From Roseovarius faecimaris (GTDB lineage: Bacteria; Pseudomonadota; Alphaproteobacteria; Rhodobacterales; Rhodobacteraceae), in contig NZ_CP034348.1 of assembly GCF_009762325.1 (NCBI RefSeq), forward strand, positions 3,726,501 to 3,790,500: a stretch of DNA of 64,000 nucleotides, written 5' to 3'. Position numbers and translations under genes: made by a program. Below the pieces are notes generated by a model. The model saw only the letters and a program-made list of their open reading frames with translations, was not told where the DNA came from and ran no database searches. Below, one piece after another: positions 1-10,053 of the stretch (the first letter of the stretch is position 1; every line of letters starts with the position of its first letter).

Positions 1-693
1 CTGGCGCAGATCGGCTCTTTTGTTCCGGCGCGGGCGGCGCATATCGGTATGGTCAGCCAGATGTTCAGCCGCGTCGGTGCCTCGGACGACCTGGCGCGGG
101 GGCGGTCGACCTTCATGGTCGAGATGGTGGAAACCGCCGCGATCCTGAACCAGGCAGACGATCATGCCTTTGTTATTCTTGATGAAATCGGGCGGGGCAC
201 GGCAACCTATGACGGGTTGAGCATTGCCTGGGCGACGCTGGAACATCTGCACGAGGTCAATGGCTGCCGGGCGCTGTTTGCCACGCATTACCACGAGATG
301 ACCAATCTCAGCGATACGCTGGAGCGGGTCGACAACGCGACCGTGACAGTCAAGGAGCATGAGGGCGACGTGATTTTCCTGCATGAGGTGCGGCGCGGCG
401 CGGCGGACCGGAGCTATGGCGTGCAGGTGGCCAAGCTGGCTGGGCTGCCAGAGGCGGTGGTGAATCGCGCGCGCGTGGTTCTGGACGCGCTGGAAGAGGG
501 CGAACGCGAAGGCGGCGGGGCGCGCGAGGCACTGATCGACGACCTGCCGCTTTTTGCCGCCACACCAGCGCCGGCTGCGCCCATTGCAAAGGAATCGGCT
601 GTCGAAGACCGGCTGAAGGAGGTGCTTCCGGATGAGTTGACCGCGAAGCAGGCGCTGGATCTTATTTATGAGCTCAAAGGGCTGATCAAATGA
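1..693 (+). CDS. mutS: DNA mismatch repair protein MutS, C-terminal part
   Basis: This is the C-terminal part of the mismatch-recognition ATPase; the frame is open from base 1, so the start lies outside the window. What remains is the end of the ABC-type ATPase domain and the dimerisation tail. Visible motifs are the signature region ([11 protein letters not shown]), the Walker B stretch [11 protein letters not shown] and the switch histidine region [12 protein letters not shown]. The last 25 residues ([18 protein letters not shown]) match the helical C-terminal dimerisation element. The stop overlaps the next gene's ATG (ATGA), suggesting one transcript. The family assignment is secure. Confidence 0.96.
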   Translation: MAQIGSFVPARAAHIGMVSQMFSRVGASDDLARGRSTFMVEMVETAAILNQADDHAFVILDEIGRGTATYDGLSIAWATLEHLHEVNGCRALFATHYHEMTNLSDTLERVDNATVTVKEHEGDVIFLHEVRRGAADRSYGVQVAKLAGLPEAVVNRARVVLDALEEGEREGGGAREALIDDLPLFAATPAPAAPIAKESAVEDRLKEVLPDELTAKQALDLIYELKGLIK

Positions 694-2642
694 AACATGA
701 GATGGATTTCGGTATTCCGCTGCCCGACGGCACGCGGCTGTCGGCGCGGGTCTGGATACCGGATGAGGCTGAATCAGAGCCTGTTCCGGCCATTCTGGAA
801 TATCTGCCCTATCGCAAATCCGATGGCACGATTGACCGGGACGATACAATGCATCCCTGGTTTGCCGAGCAGGGCTATGCCTGCCTGCGGGTGGACCGGC
901 GCGGCTGTGGCGACAGCGAAGGGCTGTATGATGACGAGTATTCGGAGCAGGAGCTTCAGGACGGGGAGGACATCATCGCCTGGATCGCTGCGCAGCCGTG
1001 GTGCAATGGCAATGTGGGGATGCAAGGGATCAGCTGGGGCGGGTTCAACGGGATGCAGATCGCGGCGCGACGACCCGAGGCGCTGAAGGCGGTGATCAGC
1101 ATCGGCACGACGGTGAACCGCTATACGGATGACATCCACTATAAGGGCGGTATTCAACTGGGCGAGAATCCGGGTTGGGCGGCAACGGCGGCCTCGTGGT
1201 TTTCAGTGCCCGCCGATCCGAAACTGCGCGAGGATTGGCGCGAAAGCTGGTTGAACAGGCTCGAAAACGCGCCGTTTGTGGCCGAACGCTGGACCGCACA
1301 TAGCGACCGCGATGCCTATTGGGAGCACGGATCGGTCTGCGAAAGCTATGACCAGTTCGAGGCGGCGGTACTGGTGATCGGCGGTCAACATGACGGGTAT
1401 CGCAACGCGATGGCGGCGATGCTGGAAAACGCAAGCGGCGTGGTACAGGGGATCATGGGCCCGTGGATCCACAAATATCCGCATATCAGCACGATCGAGC
1501 CGCGGATTGATTACCTTGGGCTTGCGCTGCGCTGGTGGGACCGCTGGTTGAAGGGCATCGAGAATGGCGCGGAGGATGACCCGGCCTATCGCGCCTATGT
1601 GATGGACAGCGTGCGGCCCGATCCCGCGCTGAAGGAACGGCCGGGGCGGTGGATCGGGCTGCCGGACTGGCCGTCGACGGATGTTCGCCCTCTCACCCTT
1701 GGTCTGGGCGCGGGATCTTTGGGCAAAGCAGAGCCGTTTCAGGCAGAGATAGAGACTGATCTGACCATCGGGCGGGCAAGCGGGGAGTATTTTCCCTTTG
1801 GCTTTGGGCCAGGCGAGCTTCCGGGGGATCAGAGCGTCGATGACGCGCGAAGCCTGTGCTTTGACGGCGCGGTGCTGGAAGAGGATATGAACCTGATCGG
1901 CGCGCCGGAGGTGACGCTGACCCTGGCGAGCGACGCGGAATGCGGTCAGGTGATTGCCCGGCTGTGCGATGTCCGGCCCGACGGGACCGTCGCGCTGATC
2001 AGTCTCGGCATGCTGAACCTGCAACATCGCAACGGGTTTGACCGTAAGGAGCCGATGGTACCGGGGGAGGCGGTGACCGTCTCGTTCAGGCTTGATCATT
2101 CTGCCTATCGGTTGCCGAAGGGGCATCGGTTGCGGCTGGCCCTGTGCAGCAGTTATTGGCCCTATTGCTGGCCCGAGGGGAAGGCGTTCACCCTGACGGT
2201 GACCGCCGGGGCGCTGAACCTGCCGGTCTACGAGGGGATGGGGCAGGAGATTGCTTTTGACGCGCCGCCGCCCGTGCCGACACGGGACAGCAGGCAGTTA
2301 CGCGAAGGTGCGGAAAGCAAAGAGTGGATCGACCATCAGGATGGCCGGATCGAGCTGATCATCAGCGGGGATCAGGGACGGCGTGAGGATCAGGGCACCG
2401 GGCTGATCACCGAACAGGCGGTGACAGAGCGGTGGACGATCGACCGCGATGATCCCGCCAGCGCCGGGGTTGAATTTACCTGGTCGCGAGGGCTGGGCCG
2501 CGGAAACTGGGGGGTGCGCACAGAGCTGATTCTGCGGATGCGGGGCGAGGCCGAGGCCTTTGTGATCGAGCAGGAAATGCGCGCCTGGGATGGCGATACT
2601 CTGGTGTTTGAGAAATCAGAAGAGGCGAAAGTGCCGCGATAG
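690..2642 (+). CDS. CocE/NonD family hydrolase (S15 peptidase-like)
   Basis: A 650-residue serine hydrolase of the X-Pro dipeptidyl-peptidase/cocaine-esterase superfamily. The N-terminal alpha/beta-hydrolase core has the nucleophile elbow GISWGG with Ser115, and the preceding [11 protein letters not shown] stretch is typical of the family. From about residue 390 onward there is a beta-rich domain resembling the PepX C-terminal jelly-roll. It acts on an acyl, ester or amide substrate that cannot be deduced. No signal peptide is seen, so it is probably cytoplasmic. The ATG overlaps the mutS stop by 4 nt. Fold is confident; substrate unknown. Confidence 0.85.
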   Translation: MKHEMDFGIPLPDGTRLSARVWIPDEAESEPVPAILEYLPYRKSDGTIDRDDTMHPWFAEQGYACLRVDRRGCGDSEGLYDDEYSEQELQDGEDIIAWIAAQPWCNGNVGMQGISWGGFNGMQIAARRPEALKAVISIGTTVNRYTDDIHYKGGIQLGENPGWAATAASWFSVPADPKLREDWRESWLNRLENAPFVAERWTAHSDRDAYWEHGSVCESYDQFEAAVLVIGGQHDGYRNAMAAMLENASGVVQGIMGPWIHKYPHISTIEPRIDYLGLALRWWDRWLKGIENGAEDDPAYRAYVMDSVRPDPALKERPGRWIGLPDWPSTDVRPLTLGLGAGSLGKAEPFQAEIETDLTIGRASGEYFPFGFGPGELPGDQSVDDARSLCFDGAVLEEDMNLIGAPEVTLTLASDAECGQVIARLCDVRPDGTVALISLGMLNLQHRNGFDRKEPMVPGEAVTVSFRLDHSAYRLPKGHRLRLALCSSYWPYCWPEGKAFTLTVTAGALNLPVYEGMGQEIAFDAPPPVPTRDSRQLREGAESKEWIDHQDGRIELIISGDQGRREDQGTGLITEQAVTERWTIDRDDPASAGVEFTWSRGLGRGNWGVRTELILRMRGEAEAFVIEQEMRAWDGDTLVFEKSEEAKVPR

Positions 2643-2643
2643 T

Positions 2644-3699
2644 TTACCAGCTTCCGCTGGCGCCGCCGCCTGAGGAGGAGCCGCCGCCAAAGCTGGACGA
2701 ACCGCCCGAGGAAGACGAGGATTTCGACACTTTCGGGATGGTCTTGGTGACGGAATACTGTTCATCGCAGTGATGGCATTCATAGTCGATCCGTTTGCGC
2801 CCGGTTGAGGTGGTCGTCGCGCTTTGCAGGATCGTGGTGGTGCCTTCGAGCGTTTTGTAGCCGCAGGCGCGGCACGCGCTGTAGCGGCTGAACCAGGATT
2901 TATAGGCCTCAATGGTCAGGTGCTCGCAATCCGGGCAGATCCAGACATCGTAATCGACGCTTTTCAGCTCTTCCTCGCGGCGCTCGCCCTCTTTGAGGTG
3001 CTTGTCATCCCAATGCTCGGCCAGAAGCTGCATCTTGCCGCCATCGACGGGGCATCGCCGGGGACGGTAACGGCGAAACCGGCGGTAGAGGTAGAACCCA
3101 AATCCACCGGCCACGCCTCCGATGGGCAAAAGCGCCCATTTCAGAATTTCGGCCCAACGGCGAGCCGTGCTCCAGGATTTTTGCAGGATGTTGCCGTCTA
3201 TTGCACCGGGATAGGCGCCGGTGAGCTCGTAGATTACCGCGTCCACACCGCGACGGATGCCCTTTGGATAGTTATCCGCCTTGAAATGCGGAGTGATGTC
3301 GTTATCGATGATCCGTTTCATCGGGGCATTCAGCGAGATGTCGTAGCCCGAACCGACCTCGATCCGCATCTTTCGGTCAAAGCGGGAGATCAGCATCATC
3401 ACCCCGTCGTTGCGCCGCGCATTGCCCACACCCCAGTAATTGAAAAGTCCGGTGGCGAAGGGTTCGATCGCGCCGGTGTGGCCATAGTCGAACATCAAGT
3501 TGATGGTCACGACGGTAAACTCGATATCGCGCTTGTCGCGCAGTTCCTTCAGGTCGGCGCGAATGTCGGCCTCTTCTTCGGGGGTGAGCAGATCCGCGAA
3601 ATCGTTGACATAGATCTCCTCATACTCGGGATAGGTTTGTGCCTGTGCGGGCAGGGCGAGGAGAAGCAGGGCAAAGAACGGCGTCAGAAATCGGGTCAT
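2644..3699 (-). CDS. TPM-domain (YgcG-like) membrane protein with zinc-ribbon cysteines
   Basis: A 351-residue protein. It has an N-terminal signal peptide (residues 1-20, ending AQAQ), a TPM_phosphatase/YgcG-type domain at about 25-150 (VNDFADLLTPEEEADI, EVGSGYDISL), a membrane helix near 186-205 and a basic segment. A cytosolic tail then carries cysteine pairs (CPVDG, CPDC, CRAC, CHHC) that suggest two zinc ribbons. It ends in a Ser/Gly-rich tract, common in this family. TPM proteins are linked to envelope or photosystem II quality control elsewhere; the role here is unknown. It converges with the CocE-type gene with a 1-nt gap. Confidence 0.8.
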   Translation of the reverse strand: MTRFLTPFFALLLLALPAQAQTYPEYEEIYVNDFADLLTPEEEADIRADLKELRDKRDIEFTVVTINLMFDYGHTGAIEPFATGLFNYWGVGNARRNDGVMMLISRFDRKMRIEVGSGYDISLNAPMKRIIDNDITPHFKADNYPKGIRRGVDAVIYELTGAYPGAIDGNILQKSWSTARRWAEILKWALLPIGGVAGGFGFYLYRRFRRYRPRRCPVDGGKMQLLAEHWDDKHLKEGERREEELKSVDYDVWICPDCEHLTIEAYKSWFSRYSACRACGYKTLEGTTTILQSATTTSTGRKRIDYECHHCDEQYSVTKTIPKVSKSSSSSGGSSSFGGGSSSGGGASGSW

Positions 3700-3714
3700 G
3701 AAGTCACATCAGAT

Positions 3715-3738
3715 GAAAAAGGGGCCGAAGCGGCCCCC
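3715..3738 (-). terminator. Rho-independent terminator after grpE
   Basis: Read on the minus strand, a GC-rich hairpin (GGGGCCGCTTCGGCCCC) with a tetraloop is followed by a run of T. It lies just past the grpE stop codon and before the next minus-strand gene. Confidence 0.85.
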
Positions 3739-3743
3739 TGATC

Positions 3744-4310
3744 TTATCCGGTATGCGATGAGACGCCAACCTGCGCCGGGCGCAGGATACGATCATGAAG
3801 CATGAAGCCTTCGGCAGAGACCTGAATGATGTCGCCGGCCTTGGTGCCGGGCAGGGGGGCCTCGAACATCGCTTCGTGCAGTTGCGGGTCGAAGCGGTCG
3901 CCCACTTCGGGGCTGATCACCGTGACGCCGTGCTTGGCGAACACGTTACGAAGCTCGCGCATGGTCAGCTCGATCCCTTCGATCAAAGCAGCGGAAACCT
4001 CTTTTTGTTCATCGGTCGCCGCTTCGAGAGCCCGTTTCATGTTGTCATAGACCGGCAGCATATCGCGCGCGAGTTTTGAGCCGCCATATTGCGCGGCTTC
4101 GCGGCGGTCCTTGTCAGAGCGCTTGCGGGCATTTTCAGCCTCGGCCAAGGCGCGCATGAATTTGTCCTGCAACGCGTCGCGTTCGGCGCGCAGCGCGTCA
4201 ATCTCGGCCTCTTCATTCGTGATTTCGGCCATCTGGTCCTCGAATTCTTCTTCCATCGCCTTTTCCAGGCTTTCGAGGAAGTCGTCGTCGCGTTCTTGCG
4301 GGTCTGCCAT
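3744..4310 (-). CDS. grpE: Nucleotide exchange factor GrpE
   Basis: A 188-residue co-chaperone that releases ADP from DnaK. The N-terminal half is an acidic coiled coil (about residues 1-70, rich in E, A and R heptads). The C-terminal beta domain carries the family signature near residues 120-180 (FAKHGVTVISPEVGDRFDP, LHEAMF, GFMLHDRILRPAQVGV). It sits 9 nt downstream of hrcA on the same strand, forming a heat-shock hrcA-grpE pair. Length is normal. Confidence 0.96.
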   Translation of the reverse strand: MADPQERDDDFLESLEKAMEEEFEDQMAEITNEEAEIDALRAERDALQDKFMRALAEAENARKRSDKDRREAAQYGGSKLARDMLPVYDNMKRALEAATDEQKEVSAALIEGIELTMRELRNVFAKHGVTVISPEVGDRFDPQLHEAMFEAPLPGTKAGDIIQVSAEGFMLHDRILRPAQVGVSSHTG

Positions 4311-4319
4311 TCTTCACCT

Positions 4320-5384
4320 TTACCTTCGGTCGGCGATCAGTTTGCCAACCAATTGCGCCGTGTAATCCACAATCGGCACAATCCGTCCGTAGTTCAGGCG
4401 CGTGGGGCCGATGACCCCGACCGCACCGATGATCTTTCGATCAGCGTTCATATATGGAGAGACCACCAAAGAGGAACCCGAAAGTGAGAAAAGTTTGTTC
4501 TCAGAGCCGATAAAAATGCGCACACCTTCGCCTTCGTCGGCCAATTCGAGGAACTCGGCGATATCCCGCTTGCGCTCCAGATCGTCGAACAGGGTCTTGA
4601 TGCGCTCCAGCTCGCCCTCCTCGGCCTCGGCGGAGAGGAGATTCGACCGGCCGCGGACGATCAGCCGCTCATAACTGGCGCTTTCGCCATCCCAGACCGC
4701 CAGCCCGCTTTCCACCAGGGAATGTGCCAGTTGATCAATCTCTTGACGGCGCGCTTCGATCTGGCGGGCGATATCAGTTTGCAGGTCCGACAGCGTCCGG
4801 CCTTCGATCAGGGCGTTGAGGAAATTGGCCGCCTCGCGCATGGAGCTGGGCGTCTGGCCCGGCGGGGGCGTGAAAATCCGGTTTTCCACATGGCCATCGG
4901 CAAAGACCAGAACCACCAAAGCGCGGTCATGCCCCAGACCGACAAATTCGATATGCTTGATCGGGGCCTCGCGCTTGGGTGTCAGGACAAGCGACGCGCC
5001 GTGGGTCACGCCGGACAAGGCCGAGCCGATCCGGTCAAGCGCGCCCTGAACATCATCGGAATTGCTTTTGAGCGTGTCGTCGATCATCTGCCTGTCAGGG
5101 CCGTCCAGGTCGCTCACCTCAAGCAGGCCATCGACGAACATCCGCAAGCCTTGTTGCGTCGGCACCCGCCCAGCGCTGATATGCGGGCTGTCGAGCAGGC
5201 CGAGATATTCCAGATCCTGCATCACGTTGCGGATCGTGGCGGCGCTGACCTTTTCGCTCATGTCGCGGGTCAGGGTGCGCGAACCGACGGGATCGCCCGT
5301 GGCCAGATAGCTTTCGACCACGCGGCGGAACACCTCGCGGGAGCGGTCGTTCATTTCCTCAAGGATCTGGGTCGCCTCTGTCAT
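4320..5384 (-). CDS. hrcA: Heat-inducible transcription repressor HrcA
   Basis: A 354-residue repressor that in many bacteria binds CIRCE operators of groE and dnaK genes. The N-terminal winged helix (about 10-80; SREVFRRVVESYLATGDPVGS, SAATIRNVMQDLEYLGLL) and the central and C-terminal dimerisation region (NYGRIVPIVDYTAQLVGKL) fit the family. It is the first gene of the hrcA-grpE pair. No CIRCE inverted repeat is seen upstream, so autorepression is not supported here; a sigma70-like promoter is listed separately. Confidence 0.96.
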   Translation of the reverse strand: MTEATQILEEMNDRSREVFRRVVESYLATGDPVGSRTLTRDMSEKVSAATIRNVMQDLEYLGLLDSPHISAGRVPTQQGLRMFVDGLLEVSDLDGPDRQMIDDTLKSNSDDVQGALDRIGSALSGVTHGASLVLTPKREAPIKHIEFVGLGHDRALVVLVFADGHVENRIFTPPPGQTPSSMREAANFLNALIEGRTLSDLQTDIARQIEARRQEIDQLAHSLVESGLAVWDGESASYERLIVRGRSNLLSAEAEEGELERIKTLFDDLERKRDIAEFLELADEGEGVRIFIGSENKLFSLSGSSLVVSPYMNADRKIIGAVGVIGPTRLNYGRIVPIVDYTAQLVGKLIADRR

Positions 5385-5411
5385 CTTGCCGGTGTCCTTG
5401 TCTGATCCGCC

Positions 5412-5439
5412 ATTAAAGACGGTGCGCCCGAAAGGTCAA
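5412..5439 (-). promoter_or_regulatory. Candidate sigma70-type promoter of hrcA
   Basis: On the minus strand, TTGACC (5439-5434) and TTTAAT (5417-5412) are separated by 16 nt and lie about 28 nt upstream of the hrcA ATG. The match to -35/-10 consensus is good, but this is a pattern call only. Confidence 0.4.
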
Positions 5440-5503
5440 TCGGGGTTGCGCAGAACGCGCGCCGCCCGTATCCCCGCAGGAACCAAGAAGAGAGGATCAA
5501 GCG

Positions 5504-6220
5504 ATGCGGCCTTCGGGAAGAGATTTAAGCGAAATGCGCCCGGTTTCAATCGAGACCGGGGTAACGAAACATGCGGAAGGGTCCTGTATGATCCGTGTGG
5601 GTGACACGCATGTTCTGTGCACCGCGACGATCGAGGACCGTGTGCCGCCGTTTATCAAGGGCTCCGGCCTGGGCTGGGTCACGGCGGAATACGGGATGCT
5701 TCCGCGGTCAACCACCAGCCGGATGCGGCGCGAGGCTTCGGCCGGAAAACAAGGCGGGCGCACGGTGGAAATCCAGCGGCTGATCGGGCGGTCCTTGCGT
5801 GCCGGGGTCGATCGCGTGGCGTTGGGCGAGCGGCAGATCACAGTTGACTGCGATGTGATCCAGGCCGATGGCGGCACACGCTGCGCGGCCATCACCGGCG
5901 GTTGGGTGGCGCTGCGCCTGGCGGTGAACAAGCTGATGAAGGCGGGCGATGTCATGTCCGATCCGCTGGTCGATCCGGTCGCGGCGGTGTCCTGTGGGCT
6001 CTATGCCGGGCAACCGGTGCTGGATCTGGATTACCCGGAGGACAGCGAGGCCGGGACCGATGGCAATTTCATCATGACGCAATCGGGCCGGTTGATCGAG
6101 GTGCAGATGAGCGCCGAAGGCTCCACCTTCAGCCGCGATCAGATGAACACACTTCTGGATCTGGCCGAAAAAGGTATTGGAGAGCTGGCGGCGAAACAGC
6201 TGGAGGCGGCGGGTGCGTAA
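5504..6220 (+). CDS. rph: Ribonuclease PH
   Basis: A 238-residue phosphorolytic 3'-5' exoribonuclease that trims tRNA 3' ends. The start [19 protein letters not shown] and the core motifs ([52 protein letters not shown]) are those of RNase PH at normal length. The gene is divergent from hrcA and leads a plus-strand run with rdgB, hemW and a DUF454 gene, a frequent alphaproteobacterial order. A purine-rich ribosome site (AGAGGA) precedes the ATG. Confidence 0.97.
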   Translation: MRPSGRDLSEMRPVSIETGVTKHAEGSCMIRVGDTHVLCTATIEDRVPPFIKGSGLGWVTAEYGMLPRSTTSRMRREASAGKQGGRTVEIQRLIGRSLRAGVDRVALGERQITVDCDVIQADGGTRCAAITGGWVALRLAVNKLMKAGDVMSDPLVDPVAAVSCGLYAGQPVLDLDYPEDSEAGTDGNFIMTQSGRLIEVQMSAEGSTFSRDQMNTLLDLAEKGIGELAAKQLEAAGA

Positions 6221-6821
6221 ATTCACCGGCGATACCCTGTTGGTGGCCACGCATAACACCGGCAAGCTGGAAGAAATAGCTGCCTTGCTGGAACCTTATG
6301 GCGTGTCTGTCGTGGGTGCCGCGGAAAAGGGGCTGGCTGAGCCGGAGGAAACCGAGACCAGTTTTGTGGGCAATGCGCGGATCAAGGCACATGCGGCGGC
6401 ACGGGCGACGGGGCTTCCGGCGCTGTCGGACGATAGCGGGCTTGAGATTGACGCACTGGGCGGTGCCCCCGGTGTTTATACCGCCGATTGGGCCGAGACG
6501 GGCGAAGGCCGCGATTTTGTGATGGCCATGACGCGGGCGCATGAGGAATTGGTTGCGTCCGGCGCGGCGCAGCCCTGGCGCGCGCGGTTTTGTTGCACGC
6601 TGGTGCTGGCCTGGCCGGATGGGCATGACGAGGTGTTTCCCGGCACGATCGACGGGCAGATCACCTGGCCGATGCGGGGCGATCAGGGGCATGGGTATGA
6701 TCCGATCTTCCGTCCTGACGGGTATGAGGAAACATTTGGTGAAATGGACCGCTGGGAAAAGAACAAGATCAGCCACCGCGCGGATGCTTTTGCCAAGTTC
6801 GTGACCGGCTGTTTTGGCTGA
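6213..6821 (+). CDS. rdgB: dITP/XTP pyrophosphatase (RdgB/HAM1)
   Basis: Hydrolyses non-canonical purine triphosphates (ITP, dITP, XTP) to monophosphates, keeping them out of nucleic acids. I place the start at the GTG at 6213, which overlaps the rph stop and puts the conserved beginning ([14 protein letters not shown]) near the N-terminus; a longer frame from 6177 has no homologous feel. Other motifs are [38 protein letters not shown] and [10 protein letters not shown]. About 202 residues, normal for the family. Confidence 0.94.
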   Translation: MRKFTGDTLLVATHNTGKLEEIAALLEPYGVSVVGAAEKGLAEPEETETSFVGNARIKAHAAARATGLPALSDDSGLEIDALGGAPGVYTADWAETGEGRDFVMAMTRAHEELVASGAAQPWRARFCCTLVLAWPDGHDEVFPGTIDGQITWPMRGDQGHGYDPIFRPDGYEETFGEMDRWEKNKISHRADAFAKFVTGCFG

Positions 6822-7974
6822 GGATTGGCAGAACGGGGGCTTTGGCCTCTATCTTCACTGGCCCTTCTGTCAGGCCAAGTGTCCCTATTGCGATTTCAAC
6901 TCTCACGTCGCGCGGTCGATTGATCAGGACGCCTGGGCCGAGGCCTATATCCGCGAGCTGGACAGGTATGCGGCGCTGTTGCCCGGGCGTGTTCTGAATG
7001 CGGTGTTTTTCGGGGGCGGCACGCCCAGTCTGATGAACCCCGATGTCGTGGCCCGCGTGATCGACCGGATCAAGGCGCTTTGGCCTGCGGCGAATGATCT
7101 GGAGATCACGCTGGAAGCCAATCCCGGCTCGGTCGAGGCTGGGCGATTCCGCGCCTATGGCGAGGCCGGGGTCAGCCGTGTTTCGATGGGCGTGCAGGCG
7201 TTGAACGATCGCGATTTGCAAAGGTTAGGGCGGATTCATAGCGTCGCAGAGGCGCGCGCCGCGTTCGATATCGCCCGACGGCATTTTGAACGGGTGAGTT
7301 TCGACCTGATCTATGCGCGCCAGGATCAGACGCCCGACGCATGGAAGGCAGAGCTGCGCGAGGCGCTGAGCATGGCGGTCGATCACCTGTCGCTCTATCA
7401 GCTTACCATTGAACAGGGCACAGCCTTTGGGGATCGCTATGCGAAAGGCAAGCTAAAAGGCTTGCCAATTGATGACGATGCCGCCGATATGTTCGAGGCC
7501 ACGCAAGAGATTTGCGATGCGGCGGGGCTGCCTGCTTATGAAGTGTCCAATCACGCGCGGCCCGGTGCGGAATCGCGTCATAACCTGATTTACTGGCGCT
7601 ATGGGGATTACATCGGCATCGGCCCGGGCGCGCATGGGCGGATCACGGTGAATGGAGAGCGCTGCGCGACAGAAGCGTTCAAAATGCCCGACCGCTGGCT
7701 AAAAGGGGCGGAGTCTGGTGAAACAGAGACTGTTTTTGCCCCGCTGCCAACAAGCGAACAAGTCTCGGAATATCTGTTGATGGGGCTGCGGATCTCGGAG
7801 GGGATCAGCCGGTCGCGGTATCAAGCCCTCGCGGGGTTCCCGCTGAAGCAGAGCGCGCTAGATCATTTGCAGGACATTGGCATGATCACGGCGAGGGGTG
7901 ACCGGATCAGCGCGACGCAGGAGGGCAGGCTGGTGTTGAATGCGGTTATCGAAACCCTGATGCCGGATGTCTGA
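6814..7974 (+). CDS. hemW: Heme chaperone HemW (radical SAM, HemN-like)
   Basis: A 386-residue radical SAM protein of the HemN/HemW family. The cluster motif CQAKCPYC (C-x3-C-x2-C) is near residue 21, followed by FFGGGTPSL and the SAM-binding EANPGSVE. The short form without the HemN N-terminal extension points to HemW, which inserts heme into target proteins, rather than true oxygen-independent coproporphyrinogen dehydrogenase. The apparent start is TTG at 6814, overlapping the rdgB stop by 8 nt. The stop overlaps the next ATG (TGATG). Confidence 0.92.
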   Translation: MAEDWQNGGFGLYLHWPFCQAKCPYCDFNSHVARSIDQDAWAEAYIRELDRYAALLPGRVLNAVFFGGGTPSLMNPDVVARVIDRIKALWPAANDLEITLEANPGSVEAGRFRAYGEAGVSRVSMGVQALNDRDLQRLGRIHSVAEARAAFDIARRHFERVSFDLIYARQDQTPDAWKAELREALSMAVDHLSLYQLTIEQGTAFGDRYAKGKLKGLPIDDDAADMFEATQEICDAAGLPAYEVSNHARPGAESRHNLIYWRYGDYIGIGPGAHGRITVNGERCATEAFKMPDRWLKGAESGETETVFAPLPTSEQVSEYLLMGLRISEGISRSRYQALAGFPLKQSALDHLQDIGMITARGDRISATQEGRLVLNAVIETLMPDV

Positions 7975-8327
7975 TGCGGGTTGTCTGGCTGTTTTGCGGG
8001 TTTCTGAGCCTCGGCACTGCCTTTATCGGGATCGTGTTGCCATTGGTGCCGACTGTGCCGCTGATCCTGCTGGCCGCGTTTTGTTTTGCGCGGTCGTCTG
8101 AACGACTGCACGCCTGGCTGATCGAACATGGCACGTTCGGGCCCATGATCACCGACTGGGCGGAACACGGGGCCATTCGACCGCGGGCCAAACGGCTGGC
8201 CACAGCCTCGATCATTGTGGTTTTCCTGATTTCGGTCGTGCTGAGCGCGCCGATGCATGTTCTGGCGATTCAGGTCGTTGTTCTGGGCGCTGTGCTGATT
8301 TTCATCTGGACGCGGCCGAACGCCTGA
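7974..8327 (+). CDS. YbaN family (DUF454) inner-membrane protein
   Basis: A 117-residue protein with two to three hydrophobic helices (residues 1-40 and 75-112), including the family pattern GIVLPLVPTVPLILLAAFCFARSS and SERLHAW. It is translationally coupled to hemW by a TGATG overlap. DUF454 genes often sit beside heme genes, but no biochemical function is established. Confidence 0.82.
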   Translation: MRVVWLFCGFLSLGTAFIGIVLPLVPTVPLILLAAFCFARSSERLHAWLIEHGTFGPMITDWAEHGAIRPRAKRLATASIIVVFLISVVLSAPMHVLAIQVVVLGAVLIFIWTRPNA

Positions 8328-8328
8328 A

Positions 8329-9222
8329 TCAGGTCGCGCTCAGCAACCGGCAGAGCGTATCGAGGTCATCAAGCGAGGCATAGCTGATCGTCAAAGCGCC
8401 GCCTTCCTGGCCGGGCTTGTGGTCAATGGCCACTTTCATCCCGAGATTGGCAGACAGATCCCCTTCAAGCGCGCGGGTGTCAGCATCTTTGCCCGGAGCG
8501 GCCGGTTTCGATTTGCCCTTTTCGGTGAAAATATTCTCGACCTGCGCCTTGGCGAGTTTTTCGGTTTCACGCACCGAAAGCTCTTTGCGGATCACCTCTT
8601 TGGCCAGCGCGACGGGATCATCAGCGGTGATCAGGGCGCGCGCATGTCCGGCGGAAAGCTTGCCATCGCGCAGATAGCTCTGCACCTCAAGGGGCAGGGT
8701 GAGCAGGCGCACCGAATTGGCGATGTGGCTGCGGCTTTTGCCGAGGACTTCGGCCAGTTTTTCCTGGGTGTGGCCGAACTTTTCCATCAGTTGCGAGAAA
8801 CCCGCCGCCTCTTCCACCGGGTTCAGATCGGCCCGCTGGATGTTTTCGATAATGGCGACTTCCAGAACTTCAATATCGTCAAATTCTCTAACGATAGCAG
8901 GGACTTCGTGGAGTTTGGCCATCTGACCGGCGCGCCAGCGGCGTTCGCCTGCGACGATTTCGTATTCGCCCGTTCTGCGGGGATGGGGCCGTACGATCAG
9001 CGGCTGGATGATCCCTTTTTCGCGAATCGACCGGGCAAGATCGTCAAGCTGATCCTTGTCGAACTGACGCCGCGGCTGGTCGGGATTGGCGCTGACCTTT
9101 TCGATCGGCACCATCATGTCCGGGCGGGCGGGGCTACTTTCAGTTGCCGGGGCATCCGCCACATCGGCCATCAGCGCAGACAGGCCGCGACCGAGACCTC
9201 GTTTGGTTTTCTTCTCAGCCAT
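8329..9222 (-). CDS. parB: Chromosome partitioning protein ParB
   Basis: A 297-residue parS-binding CTPase. Motifs in order are a basic N-terminus ending RGLGRGLSALM (ParA-interacting), the CTP-binding domain (ENPQQPRRQFD-like NPDQPRRQFDKDQL; GERRWRAGQM; IENIQRADLNPVEEA), the HTH region (TQEKLAEVLGKSRSHIANSVRLL) and a C-terminal dimer domain. Two perfect parS sites lie 1.4 and 3.3 kb upstream in rsmG and mnmG. It follows parA by 21 nt on the same strand. Confidence 0.97.
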   Translation of the reverse strand: MAEKKTKRGLGRGLSALMADVADAPATESSPARPDMMVPIEKVSANPDQPRRQFDKDQLDDLARSIREKGIIQPLIVRPHPRRTGEYEIVAGERRWRAGQMAKLHEVPAIVREFDDIEVLEVAIIENIQRADLNPVEEAAGFSQLMEKFGHTQEKLAEVLGKSRSHIANSVRLLTLPLEVQSYLRDGKLSAGHARALITADDPVALAKEVIRKELSVRETEKLAKAQVENIFTEKGKSKPAAPGKDADTRALEGDLSANLGMKVAIDHKPGQEGGALTISYASLDDLDTLCRLLSAT

Positions 9223-9243
9223 GGGTCTGTCCTTTCAACTGAA

Positions 9244-10053
9244 TTACGCGGCCACGCGCGCCTGGTTCTGCATCAGCTCTCGGGCGAGAGCGCGATAGGC
9301 GTCGGCGCCTTTCGATGCGGGATCATAGCTGAGCACGGGCATGGCATATGACGGCGCTTCGCTGACCCGGACGTTACGGGGGATGCGCGTCTGAAACACC
9401 AGTTCGCCCAGATTGTCGCGCGCGTCCTGCTCGACCAGCGACGAGAGGTTGTTGCGCATGTCGAACATGGTGAGGACTATGCCTTCGATCCTCAGGTTCG
9501 GGTTTGCCGTCTGCCGCACCTCGCGAATGGTCAGCATGAGTTGTGACAGCCCTTCAAGCGCGAAAAATTCACTTTGCAGGGGCACCAGCACGGAATGCGC
9601 GGCGACCATCGCATTGACGGTCAGCAGGTTGAGCGATGGCGGGCAGTCGATCAGGATATAATCGAACTCGTAAGTGTCCATCGCGCGCTGGCGCAACGCG
9701 TCATGCAGCATGAAACTGCGTTTTTCGTTAGATATCAGCTCCATATCAGCAGAGCTGAGATCGACAGTGGCGGGAATGATCGAAAGATTTTGGGTTTCGG
9801 TGGCCTGCACGACATCGTCAAGATCGATCTCTTCGAGCAGAAGCTCATAGGTGGTGTATTCGCGGCTGTCGGCGTCTATGCCCAGTCCGGTAGAGGCGTT
9901 GCCCTGCGGATCAAGATCGACGACAAGCACCTTCGCGCCCTGTTCAGCCAGCGCAGCGCCGAGGTTGATCGTTGTGGTTGTCTTGCCCACGCCGCCCTTC
10001 TGGTTGGCAATCGCAATGATTTTTGGCCCAGGGGGACGAGTCGGATCAGACAC
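9244..10053 (-). CDS. parA: Chromosome partitioning ATPase ParA (Soj)
   Basis: A 269-residue Walker-type ATPase that segregates ParB-parS complexes. The deviant Walker A KGGVGKTTTTINLG is near residue 20, with VLVVDLDPQGNASTG and the switch region ILIDCPPSLNLLTVNA. Chromosomal ParA lacks the long N-terminal HTH of plasmid types, as here. The gene overlaps rsmG by 8 nt, so parA is probably cotranscribed with mnmE-mnmG-rsmG. Confidence 0.97.
   Translation of the reverse strand: MSDPTRPPGPKIIAIANQKGGVGKTTTTINLGAALAEQGAKVLVVDLDPQGNASTGLGIDADSREYTTYELLLEEIDLDDVVQATETQNLSIIPATVDLSSADMELISNEKRSFMLHDALRQRAMDTYEFDYILIDCPPSLNLLTVNAMVAAHSVLVPLQSEFFALEGLSQLMLTIREVRQTANPNLRIEGIVLTMFDMRNNLSSLVEQDARDNLGELVFQTRIPRNVRVSEAPSYAMPVLSYDPASKGADAYRALARELMQNQARVAA

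Noticed and set aside
5385..5503. CIRCE operator upstream of hrcA
   Set aside because: No TTAGCACTC-N9-GAGTGCTAA-like repeat is present in the hrcA-rph gap.
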